This document shows positions 41,601 to 53,600 of a stretch of 64,000 bases of DNA, piece after piece. Every line of letters starts with the position of its first letter. The stretch's first letter is position 1. The notes below the pieces were generated by a model. The model saw only the letters and a program-made list of their open reading frames with translations, had not been told where the DNA came from and searched no databases. The translations under genes were made by a program, and so were the position numbers. Source of the DNA: Owenia fusiformis. Lineage: Eukaryota; Annelida; Polychaeta; Sabellida; Oweniidae. The stretch spans positions 14,280,150 to 14,344,149 of the forward strand of contig CAIIXF020000002.1 in the NCBI GenBank assembly GCA_903813345.2, given 5' to 3'.

Positions 41601-44600
41601 ACTGACATTGTGAATGAAATGGTTTTTAATGCTAAATATCCAAGTAAACTGAATTTTAGATATACTATTTATAAGAGAGTCAAAGATTTTAATACTCGTA
41701 CCACTGTGCTATCGACATTGATGTACAAGAGTTTAAATATGATGGCAGGTTCTTTGTTGGAATTTAAGCCAAATGTTTGGTGGATTATTGCTAAAAATAA
41801 CCCCAATTTTGTGTACTGTACTAAGATTATGATCAAATTATTAACTGGAACGTATGATTTAAATAGTAGACGTCGCGAGGGTGATACATCTGTATGTAAG
41901 ACATGTGTGCTCTGTGAGCTCAATGAAAATGAAACTGTGAAACATTTCTTATTAAAGTGTCCGGCTCTTTCTGGAGTCAGGGAACCCATGATTAACATTG
42001 CAATGACCAATCTGAATGTTCAAGATGACAATTTTATTCTTAAGGTAATACTTGGTATAGTATGTTGTGACAATGAGAAACTATTATCCATATCACAGAA
42101 AGTGTACATAATGCATAAGCAGAGACAACTGCTGTTAAAAAATGTCTAATTACTGTACATTACCTACTCTTTATTAATCTTTGTCTGATGCTTTTACTTT
42201 TTAATTTTTTTGTATAAATTTGTGAATGTAACTCTCTTGTTATTAAGAGGCAAATAAATTATACATACATACATACAAAGATTACATTTTTAACAACTAA
42301 TGCCTGCCATTTTGATAAATACAGTAGGTGCCATCTCAAAAATATTTTCTTGAGCAAACTTCATCTCTTGCATCTTGAAAATTTCTTCTTGGGCAGAGGT
42401 CTTTTGCCGATTGGTAGCAGTCAAATTTGAACGAAATCGATCCACTGGTATTTATCAAAAGTAACATTTTTTACGAAAAATGGTGGCCATTTTGAAATTC
42501 AACTGTCATCTTGAAAATTTCTCCTCGAAAAACGTTCCTTTGTCTCTTGGAAACAGCATTTAAAATTTGAACCATTTATCCGTCCACTAATATTTGAGTT
42601 ACTGCTAATACACTTAATTTGGCTTCCATTTTAATTTGACGGATTGGCGGATTGGAAAATCTGCCAAATTAAAAGTCCGCCAATTTTAATTTTAATCAAA
42701 TCCGTCATCTGGTATTTGAGTTATCACCCTGACGGACAGATTCTCTAAATCCCCCTCGAACTTAGTTCAATGAGATAACAATGGATTTAGGAATTTTGGA
42801 AGCTAAAAGTGTTAAAATGTACCTCAGAGACATATAAGATTTTATAAAATATCCATTTCTTTCTATCAATCAATTTAAAATTGCCCTAAATAATCATAAG
42901 TGCCAATCACATACCTGGTTGTCATCATCATTTTCATCATCAGGAGTGAAGAGTGATTTTTCACCATATCCTGCATCTTTCAGTCTCTGCTCTGCAGCCA
43001 GCATGGAGTAGTAGCCACAGCATTGTTCTGGGGACACCATGGCTCTCATTTCCTCTTCTGTGGGCAATCTAAAGTCTGGCTTTAAAACCCACCAGTTGGA
43101 GTCCATACCTAAACACATCAAAAACAACAACATACTCTCTTCATCCAGCATAAAATTGTTCATCCAAACATAACAAGGCATTAACATGACCAAATGTCAC
43201 CACCTAGTACATGTAGCTCATACTATTTGAAGAAGATTTTGAAAATAAAATTGGTCAATTTAAAGCCAGTTCAAAAAAGACCTTTTTGACCTTTTTACAT
43301 TGAGAAAGTCAAATCTCAAATCTAAGTCAGATTTAAAATTCTGAGCACTTGTAGATGAGTTTGAAAAAATAATGAACAATTTGAAACAGTTAAACAAGAC
43401 CTTTTTGACCTTATTTTGACCCTAAGAGGGTCATTGAAGGTCAAATCTTAAATATTAAGTCAGATTTGAACTTCTGAGATATTGTAGATGATTTTGAAAA
43501 AAAATTTGGAGTAAGTTGAAAATAGACCTTTTTGACCTTTTTATGAACTTCTGAGAACTTGTACATGATTTCAAAAAAATTGAAGTCAGTCTAAACAGTA
43601 TTTGTTAAGTTATTGGAAGTTTTTACAATTTGTTACAGACCCTTGACGCCAACCGCTGCCTGCCAACCATCATTACAGAAATACAGTCAAAGATGCAAAA
43701 TATGATAATTCAAATAAGTGATAATTCTTCTATTTCATTCATTTCCATACCCCTCTATAGATTGCAATATTGACTGCTTGTCCTGTGCCAAAAACCTGAC
43801 AATTATTTTTACCTGTTCTTTTGAAGTCAGCACATAATTTCAGTCTCTTTCTGATACTGCTCTCAGAGTGTGATGGGAAAGCTTTCTTGATATCTTCCAT
43901 CTTGATACGACGTACACTGTCTTTGTTTTTCCAGAATAGTCGGTATATGAACACCTGCAACAGTTGACCAATTAAACATAAGACTGTATCTGATAAAGGG
44001 TAGGTATCGATGTGGTGAACTAAATTCAACAATGTTTTTCTCTTAAACCAATTATTGAAAACATTCTGTAAAAAACACGGTCCTTCATGTAATGTTGACT
44101 GATTGACAACAATTTAATGTGAAAATCATTTATTATTTTAACTGTTTTTGTTAAAAAATTTTGTGTTTAGTGCAACTGTTTTTTGCTCCTTTCTACCAAT
44201 TCTTGAGAATGAAATAAAATCTTTTATTTCATTACACAAGATACTTTTTTAAAATCAACCGAACTTTCTTTTGTACAATTACAATATTGAGAGACCTAAA
44301 CACATTGTGTTTATGTCATTTTGTTCCGGTGAAGTTGGGAAAGATGTTTCATTTCATTCCAAACATATGATACCAAGAAAAAAAGAAGTGTCTGATGTGT
44401 TTTCTAAAACAATATAGAGAAAAGTATACTGTATAATTTCAAATTATAATGTTACCATCCAAAAGATGACCATTAAATTGACGATGTGTAACATTTTCAG
44501 AATGTTTTGAAGACTGGTTTAAAGTCCCCGATAAATCGGGCTACGTATACCGCCGTGTTTACATTAGGGGATTAGAAGAGTTTATTTTTTATTTAGGTAT

Positions 44601-47600
44601 GCAAGCTACGTATATCAATATTAGGCCTTCATTCATGTACTCGTGTGCATGTAATCAGCATGCCCTTCAATATTATGTAAACCAGGCTATTCAAGTACTG
44701 TATAATGTACACTATTTATGTGTGTACTACATACAATACAATTCCCTGTGAAACAAAACACAAATACTTTTTATATGTTCAAAATGAGCCATTTGATTGA
44801 TGCAAACACTAAATAGCTTCATAAATAACATCTACAAAGTATATCTAATTGTAATTTTCAATTTCAATGGTGAAACTTCCCTGGTTACGCATTATCTGGG
44901 AAATCATCACGAGACGAAGATCGTTCGCCTTCCTGGCTAACCTCTGAATCGTGTACCTGGTAATCTCTTTATATAGTTTAGCGAGAGCGGTGCGCCTGCG
45001 CAGTTTTAAACTTTGGCGCACACTTTAAGAGAAATGTGTTTTCAAAAAGTTCACCATATCGATACCACTCCTTTATATTTCTAAAGACAGAAATTAAATA
45101 TGAAAACCTCTCCAGTTGGTAACTAACACAGACGTGTTAATGGGAACCTGGTATCTTCTCACCTGTAGAAAATCCCTGATAAAATTGTTAGCACGTTTGG
45201 AGTTGGGACCAGGCACCTCATGTAGGGGACACTCTTGTCCTATAGCAAATATACCATCAACCTCTCTTATATAATAACTGTTTCTTGTACGAACCACTAG
45301 GAAATCTGTATGTGGCATCTTATGTTCATAGATTGGTGCCCGGAATAGGTTATTCTCCGTGGCCTGTATGGATTCACCAGGGGAGAGACCCCCTAGAAAT
45401 GGTGATGTGTGGGCATATGCTAATTCACCAAATTTAAACTCCTTAGGTGTATTGTCAGTGCCAGTCTTTCGTTTGTAATAGTTTTTTATTTTTGTTGCCA
45501 TGCCAACTTGCATCATAAGGGGAGGGAATTCCTCTGAGTATTCACAGAGAATCAACTCTCCATCCATTCCTGTGAGATCCTGGGGAGTGCGCATGAAGAA
45601 CATGTCTCCGCCTCCGCTCGCCAGTCTCTCCTGCTCACGAGTCTGAAATAGACACCTTGGCAATCAGAAAAAGTTATGTCAGCCATGTTTGTAATTTCAT
45701 GTTTGTTCTGTCATGTTCATTACTTATTCTGTAAAAATGTGTCACATGAAAATTGCTCAAATTTGAACAGATATTTAAACATTTTCTCCCAAGAATTTCT
45801 GGAAAACCTAAAATGAAATAAGCCGCTTAAATATGAAAGAACTAGAATAATAGCAACTCCACAGAGTAGCAAATCCCATTGAACAAAACATATTTTATAA
45901 AATCTCTCATCATTTTGAACATAACATGATAGAAATAATCAGGCAGTAGTATTATTGTCTCCTTTAGGCAAATCTACACCCATGATGTGACATGATTTCA
46001 TAATATAACAAATTCTTTCTTGACTAGAAGTCCTTGGCCATGGGAAGGGGGCATTAGCTTGTAAACTTTTGACCAAAATATGATAATGGTTTTTGCTCAA
46101 CCATGATAAGCATTTATTAGTGCTATGATTATTTGCCCAAAAGATTGATATTTTTGTTACAGCGAATGAAAAGAAAGTATTTTCCCGGGCATCAAAAGAA
46201 CAGTTTTAGACTCGGTTCTTTATGATCTGATGGTTCCAGTACAAACATGAGGCAAAAGATTGTGATTAACCAAACCAAAACGTACATGACTGAAAAAATG
46301 GTTTAATATTACTTGGTCACCTGAAAAACAAGCCTGTCAATAGTACTCTGTAATAGTTATAAATATCAGATATAGAGGTTCTTGTATGAATGCCTGTGCT
46401 GTTTAAAAGATCATTCATTCTTGACAAAAAAAATTTCCAGTCATATTTTTAATGAATATCAAGTCTTTTACAGGTACAAATACAAGAATGTTTCTCTCAA
46501 GTGACTCTGTTCTATTATGCAATACATTCATTTTTAAGACAAAATGTTAAACGTTGTTACAGTGATACTCATGGATACTCATTGCAACAGTGTTTATTAG
46601 AGGTGTCAAGGATACCTGATTTTGTCACAATAAAGGCTCTCAGTTTGGAAAACAGAACAAATATGCAATCTTTCGGTTCAGTTCCAGAACAAGAAAATCT
46701 TAACCTTTTCAGCTTCTTTGGCCTCAAAATTCTACAGAAATGGCAATTCTTTCCTATTCTTTGCAACAAAAGTTGGTCTTATTTCCACTCCTTCTCAATA
46801 AAGAGCTTAACATGATACTTCGAATCAATCCTCATTTTATGCGTACATAACGTATGAGGGGATTTCGAGCGGTCTGATTCTGAACCTGTTCTGTTAGTGA
46901 TACATAACCTCACATAATCATGAATATTGCTACATAGTTCTTAAGGGATGAATATTGATTTATTTTTGTTTCCCTTTATTTCTGTATTCCCATAAGCTGA
47001 CAAGATATCCAATCTTTACTAATAAGGCGCTAGATTTGTTGCAAATGAATACCCATTTAGATTAATTTATTATGAAATGATGCTTCCTTTTGTAGGGAAC
47101 ACATCTGTGGTGTCAAAAGACCTATGCATTCACTCTGTTCCAGGCCCTAGCTGAATTATTCCAATTGTTCTTGTTCCATAACACCTTTAATGTTTATGTT
47201 GCCATGTTGTTGTTTTATACAAACAAGTGATGTTACAAGAACATTTCATCTTAAGGATGAAAGATGGCTGTATCATTATGAGGTAAGGATGGTTGAATCT
47301 CAGGAAGTGATATGAGAAAATGATGATTCAGTATTTACCTTTGAATACAAACTACCTACTTTTGCTTTGCGTTTTATAGCTTTGGTAAGTGAGTGCACGG
47401 GATGTGGACCTGGCTGTACCAGCTGCCCATATGAGTACTTCTTGAGAGGGGGTCGGTGAAAGCTCCTTAGCTTGGTAGGCCCCATGTGTGTGGGGAAGAA
47501 TGGCTGCCTCAGCTCTATGGCCGGGGTGGAGTGCTACAATACAAATACACATTTTACTTTTTTTATCACATGTCCCAATGACTGGCATGTTTCCTATTAA

Positions 47601-50600
47601 ATTCTCAAAGATAAAGAGAGTAATTGTGAGTTGTCATTGAAAGATTGAGAGCTACCTGGATGAGTGTTGCCCCAATGTTTGTCCTCAGTGCATTCTCCTG
47701 TGTCAGCTTAGGGTTGTAGTACTCATCATTAGAGATATTGAAAGGATCTTTATTTGGCATCTCCTCCTCTTTCTCTTCCTCTTCATCCTCTTCCTTAATG
47801 AGGCCAGCCTTGTTGAGCAACATCTTGGACTTCTTCATCTCTTTCTCTTTCTTCGCTGGTTCATTTGTTCCATCGTTACTGGCATGTTTGTCATCAGGTA
47901 TACCAAGTATGATATTCTCATCATTGGCATCCAGTGTAAGAATGGGGGGACTTGGAATTCTATCCATATTCTACAATTTAAAACCAAAACGATTTCTCAA
48001 CAATTTAAGGAATAAAGACTGAAACTCACTAAACAAGACAGGGAAGGGACGTAAAACTATAGCCAGGGACAAAATATACAATTTACCATTAATGAAGCAT
48101 CTGAGGTCTTTTTTTCATTCAAAAATGATAAAACAATCCAGGAAAAATCAATATGACAAGCTTTTTTCATTTGGTCAATCATCCAAATTGCAATAGATAC
48201 CTTCACATTACTTATAATATTTTGTTTAAAAAGGTTCTAGCACGCAAAAATGCCTTGAAATCGTATTTTACTTATTGAAAATCAAAACCTCCATATGTCT
48301 TAAACAAGGCCTCAAACACACGCCCACCAATGGATAATCCTATATAGATTTATCATCCTTGAATGCACATCACTAATCAGTTGAAGAAACTGATTTTAGG
48401 ACAAAAATCCCAAATTAACATTAACCCAGAATGCTAAAAAACTAAGCAGTTTGAGGTTTTCATACAAAGAATCATCCCTGCAAATTGCATGGCCCATTCA
48501 AACAGTTCACCAAGAAATATGTAGACAAGACTTTATAGAGAAGATTTTATGACAGAAAATCCAAAGTGGGCATTTTAAATTTACTTAGAATGCCAAATAA
48601 ATACCTTCAAATAATTCAGTTGGGAGGCAAATACAAAATGGCTGCCTTAACATTTACCATTAGAAAAAAAAAAGTAATTATTCACTGGGAGGGATTTGAT
48701 ATTGGGAATCACAAGGATAATATCAATATTTCCAGAGGGAACATAGTGACCAACTGGCAGGGAAATATCTATATCATCTGAGGGATATACTCCATATCAT
48801 CCTGACAAGTGAATAATGACCTTATACCATGGTCAAGAGCAATATCTAAATCAAAAAGCATCTGTTGGATGAGAAAACAATAAATCAATCTTGGAAATAC
48901 ATAACTGTCCTAAGAAATTATGACTTGAAATAATAGGGTAACAGAATTATAGAAATAACACTGTGACTGTCACTGTTCTTGGCTAGAATAGAAAAATCAA
49001 TAATTGGTCTTTTCAACTTCTTGACCTTGGTTGATTTAGCCATGTTAATGCTGATGCAACCGCAAATGAAGTTTCAAAACATTTCCCCAGGAATATATAC
49101 CCAGGCTAGGATGATATCAGAAGCATGATATGGGTATCAAACCAGATATCATCCTGCTAATTTCAATATCATCCCAATATTAGTCCCAATCTTAAATATG
49201 TGATTTATTACTTGGTGGTGTTATATACCTTATATTGCTCTGACCATGGTATAATGGTCAATATTATGCAACAGTGAAATAAGCAGTTACCTCAGCATCC
49301 CAGATGATGTCATCCTCCCAACATCCATATATTAGCTCCTGGTTCTCAGCAGGGAATATACTGTACCACTGCTTGTCAGTCTTAGGGAGGTCACCATCTG
49401 CAACAAGCATCATGTTATATGTCTAACTAGATCATGAAAGGGGTGAGAAAAAGATAAATGAGTGTAGCCATTCCTTTAATGCTAAACTACTGTAAAACTC
49501 ATTGAACTTGCAAGAGCAATTCTCATTTTCATGGATTTGTATATCTGTTTCTTTTCCTCAGTATTTATGTTTTTGCGATAAACCACAAATAACAAAATCC
49601 CTTGGAATTTTTCAAAAGTGAATTGATGATAAGGTGAAACATGAATTTCCCCTTAAAGTCCCCATATAAAGTTTAAACCACTTTGGCTTATATTGTAGTC
49701 TTACCCCATGTTTTCAAAGTGTGATATGTGAAACTTTTTTTTTAAATTTCAAAAAGTGGTTTTTAATTAGCCACAATTCATACCAATGCATAGCACTTAT
49801 CCTAGCATGTTTTTTGCCGAAAAAATTAAGAAAATCTGTTCATAAATAAGCAAGAAATGAACTTATCAGTGCATGAAAATGGTTCCGAGAAAAATGCATT
49901 TCAAGATTCTAGGTCTCATAGAAACCAATGGTACAATGATATCTAAAACATAATATATTCTTCCTTTTAACCTGGTTAGACAATCAACATTGGTTTATTA
50001 TTGAAGTCTAGCATATTTAGAAAAGATTGACATCGAAAAAAAAATTTCAATATTGGGCACCAAATTTAGCGATTTTTGAGCTTTCAAAATGCCATAACTT
50101 CCGAATGGGAAAGGGGTGGTATCGATATGAAGAACTGAATTCAACAATGTTTTTCTCTTAAACCAATCATTGAAAACATTCTGTAAAAAACACGGTATCT
50201 TATGTAATGTTGACTGATTGACAACAATTTAATGCGAAAATTATTTAGAAATTGTTTTTGTTAACCATTTTTTTTTTTTTTTTAGTGCAATTGTTTTTGC
50301 TCCTTTCTACCAATTCTTGAGAATGAAATAAAATGTCTCTCCGAACCTTGTTGGAACAAAATAGCATATACAACATGTTTTTTAGACTTCTCAATATTAT
50401 AGTTATATAAAGGAATTTTTGGTTGATTTTAAAAAAGAATTCAAAAAATTAAAACAAAATCCCCCAAAATAGATAAAAACCAAGATAAACCAAGACCTAA
50501 ACATGTTGTGTTTATGTCGTTTTGTTCCAATGAGGTTCGGAAAGATGTTTCATTTCACTCTGGAAACATGATACCAAGAACAAAACAAGTGTTTGATGTG

Positions 50601-53600
50601 TTTTCTAAAACAATATAGATGAAAGTATATATATATTTTTCAAATTATATTGCTACTCTTCAAAAGATGACCATTAAATTGACAATATGTAAAATTTTCA
50701 GAACTTATTGATGACTGGTTTAAGAGAAACGTGTGTTCAAAAAGTTCGCCATATCGATAGCCATCTTTTGGTTTGCATATTCAGATTCCTGAGAAAATTC
50801 TACCCTTATTTCAAATTCATATGTTAAATTTTGAGAACTCTTTAGTTTGACCTACTTTCTGGATGCCTTATCTCAAAATAATCAAAATCGGTAATCAAAG
50901 TAATAAAAAAACAGATGGCACACTCTGGATTTGGCTTCTCTTAGCTACATAATGAGATGTACATCCAGGTGTTAAGATAAATAATGACAAGATAATTGAC
51001 AGAATGTTAAAAATTTAAGATTTGACCAAGTTCTTGACCTTAGACCTTGATAAGAATTTGACCTAATTTCCCAGAAACTAGGTTGATGGGCTCTATTAAC
51101 TATGTAAGTAGGTTAAAGTAAGCTCTTCCCGTTGCTGAGATAAAGTGTTGACATTGGAAATTGAACAAGTTCAATTTCTGACTCCAGATTTAGACTTTCG
51201 TGGCATCCACAATAAGCTGAGTCACCCAGAATAAGCCGAGTCATTCAGAATAAGCCGAGTCTTCAAGAATAAGCCAAGTCATCCAGAAAAAGCCGAGTCA
51301 TTCAGAATAAGCCGAGTCTTCAAGAATAAGCCGAGTCATCCAGAAAAAGATGGATGGATGAATGGATTGAATAGGAAGGAAGGATAGGATAGAATAGGAA
51401 GGAAAAATAGGGTAGAATAGGATAAGAGGGATAGGATAAGATAGGATAGGAAGCAAGAATAACATAGGAAGGATAGGAAAGGATAGAAAGGAAGGATAGA
51501 TAGAAAGGATATGATAGAATAGGAAGGAACAAGAGGATAGAATAGGAAAGAAGGATAGGATAGGATAGGAAGCAAGAATAAGATAGAAAGGATAGGAAAG
51601 GATAGAAAGGAAGGATAGGATAGGAGCAGACAGGATAGGAAGGTTGGATGGATTTTTCAATATTTCTTTGCTACTCTTGACTTTCTATCAGGATACCATC
51701 AGATTGATTTTACTCAAAATTTCAAAACGCCATTACTTCGGAACCGGAAGTAAGAGCGATATTTGGTTTGCAGATTCGGATTCCTGACAAAATGCTACCC
51801 CTAATTCATAACTCATACGTTGAATTTGGAGAACTTCTTGTTCTGACCTACATTTTGGCGGCCATATCGGTAATATTTCAAAAACTCCCATAATACACTG
51901 AGAGTCTCTAATGGTATACCGAGATTGCTATGGTCAGAATTAACATTCATTATAGCTTTTAAATCATCACTTTAAGCGAATATACAAGAATTCAAGGGTA
52001 AGTCAACATGACAATTTTCATTTGATAATTCTAAGTATCACAAGCCAACATATTGCATTAAAATAGATCTAAACATTAGCAAATAATGTGCAGAAGCTAT
52101 AGCAACACAAGAAATATTTGGGCATAGCTTTCCTTTAATTTACCATGCCTGATAGTTTTTTTGTTTAATTTTTAATATCATGGTAAAACTAGAAATCAGC
52201 AACTCAACGGAGCAGCAAATCCCAACGAATGCCATTTCATGAATCTGTATATGTCACAATGTAATGTTTACCACCTACTCTACCCTTAATTAAATTGGCA
52301 GATATTAAGACATGTATTAGAGATATATCAGAATTTCCAAATAAAGCATTTTGGGTGACTTATGAGTTTCAAAGGAACAAATCAAAAAAGACACTATAAT
52401 ATAGTATTTAACCATACTTTAAAGAGATCTCTAAATAATATCAAATTCTTGCTCAAGGCAGCCATTTTGAATTCTCTGAAGCACAAATCAGAAGAACAAC
52501 ACCATAATTATGATGTACTCTAAAATTCCTTTAATTTAGGTAGAATATAGCCATACTTTATAGAGATCAGAAATGTATTGCGAGATTCCACATAAAGTGG
52601 CGATTTTGAATTACACAAGGCCTGAATTAAAAACATTATACAAAATTTGGAATCTACTCTAAATTGCCTTTCATTTGAGCATAATAAAGCTATACTTCAG
52701 AAAGATCTCAAAATTCCTGTTTTCCTAACTGCCATACACAGCCCCTGGGGGTCAGGCTAGAAAAACATGGATAATATGTGAAATAGATAGATGTTGTGAA
52801 TATACTACCAAAATTTCAAACAACAATATTCATTACTTTAAAATGAATAACTTAAGATTTTTACAAAAATTCCTGCCATTTCGAAAGTGGTAGCTATCTT
52901 GCGTAAAACTATTCACCAATATTCATCTTCCCACTAAATATGAAGCAAATCCATCCACCAGTATTCGAGTTATCTTCCTGACAGATGGACTGACTGGCTG
53001 ATGGACAGACAGAGGGCTTCACTATATCCCTACCAAACTTTGTTCGTTGAGATAAAAGGTCATCCCCAGTCAGATTCTTTATTGGATTTATCTTTCAGAA
53101 TGATGTGATATCTTCCCTCTGGAGAAACCCAATACAAAAAAACCCTCCCTGGATATATAAGAACGTGTAATTCTACCTGCTGCTCCAAGCATATGGGGAG
53201 CATTAGGGAGCCCTCCAAGTTTCACTCCTCCACCTGCAGCCTGGGAACTGCCACCACCCTTAGCTAACAAAATAAACACCAACACCAAATATCTATTAAA
53301 TCATTACATCAATCCAACATGTATACTTACTTATTACCATATTATTGTACACATTCAATAATACTGTTTATTATGCACCTCATTAAAATACTCAAATCTG
53401 ATTGGTTAAGAGCTGCATTGCCATACGTGGCAGCAAGATCTCGTTCTATCCACTATTGAAGCAACGAGATCTCCAACCATCCCGCATACCTATCCTCCAA
53501 AAAAAATACTAGGCTCGGCTTCTGTTTTAGTAGACCCATTCTTTAAAATAAAGTACTTCTTGACAATTTAACCCCATCTGATATATATATGATTAATGAT

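Larger units (their letters stand above)
37470..42275 (+). mobile_element. Non-LTR retrotransposon (LINE), two ORFs
   Basis: About 4.8 kb, in antisense orientation to TAF1, inserted in a D element. The order is ORF1 (5'-truncated), ORF2 with endonuclease and reverse transcriptase, a 125-bp 3' UTR and a tail of ATAC repeats (ATACATACATAC). The insertion splits GAGTTA|..|CAAAGATT of the host repeat. I see no target-site duplication longer than a base or two. The EN-RT-CCHC order and ORF1 place it broadly among APE-type non-LTR elements; the clade is not assigned. Confidence 0.92.

Noticed and set aside
46501-46815. 104-codon frame on the plus strand
   Set aside because: No recognisable motif, in an AT-rich TAF1 intron, antisense to the gene and without splice or promoter context.
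51298-51660. Long Tyr/Pro/Leu-rich frames on the minus strand
   Set aside because: Artefacts of the GGATA/GGAAG microsatellite.
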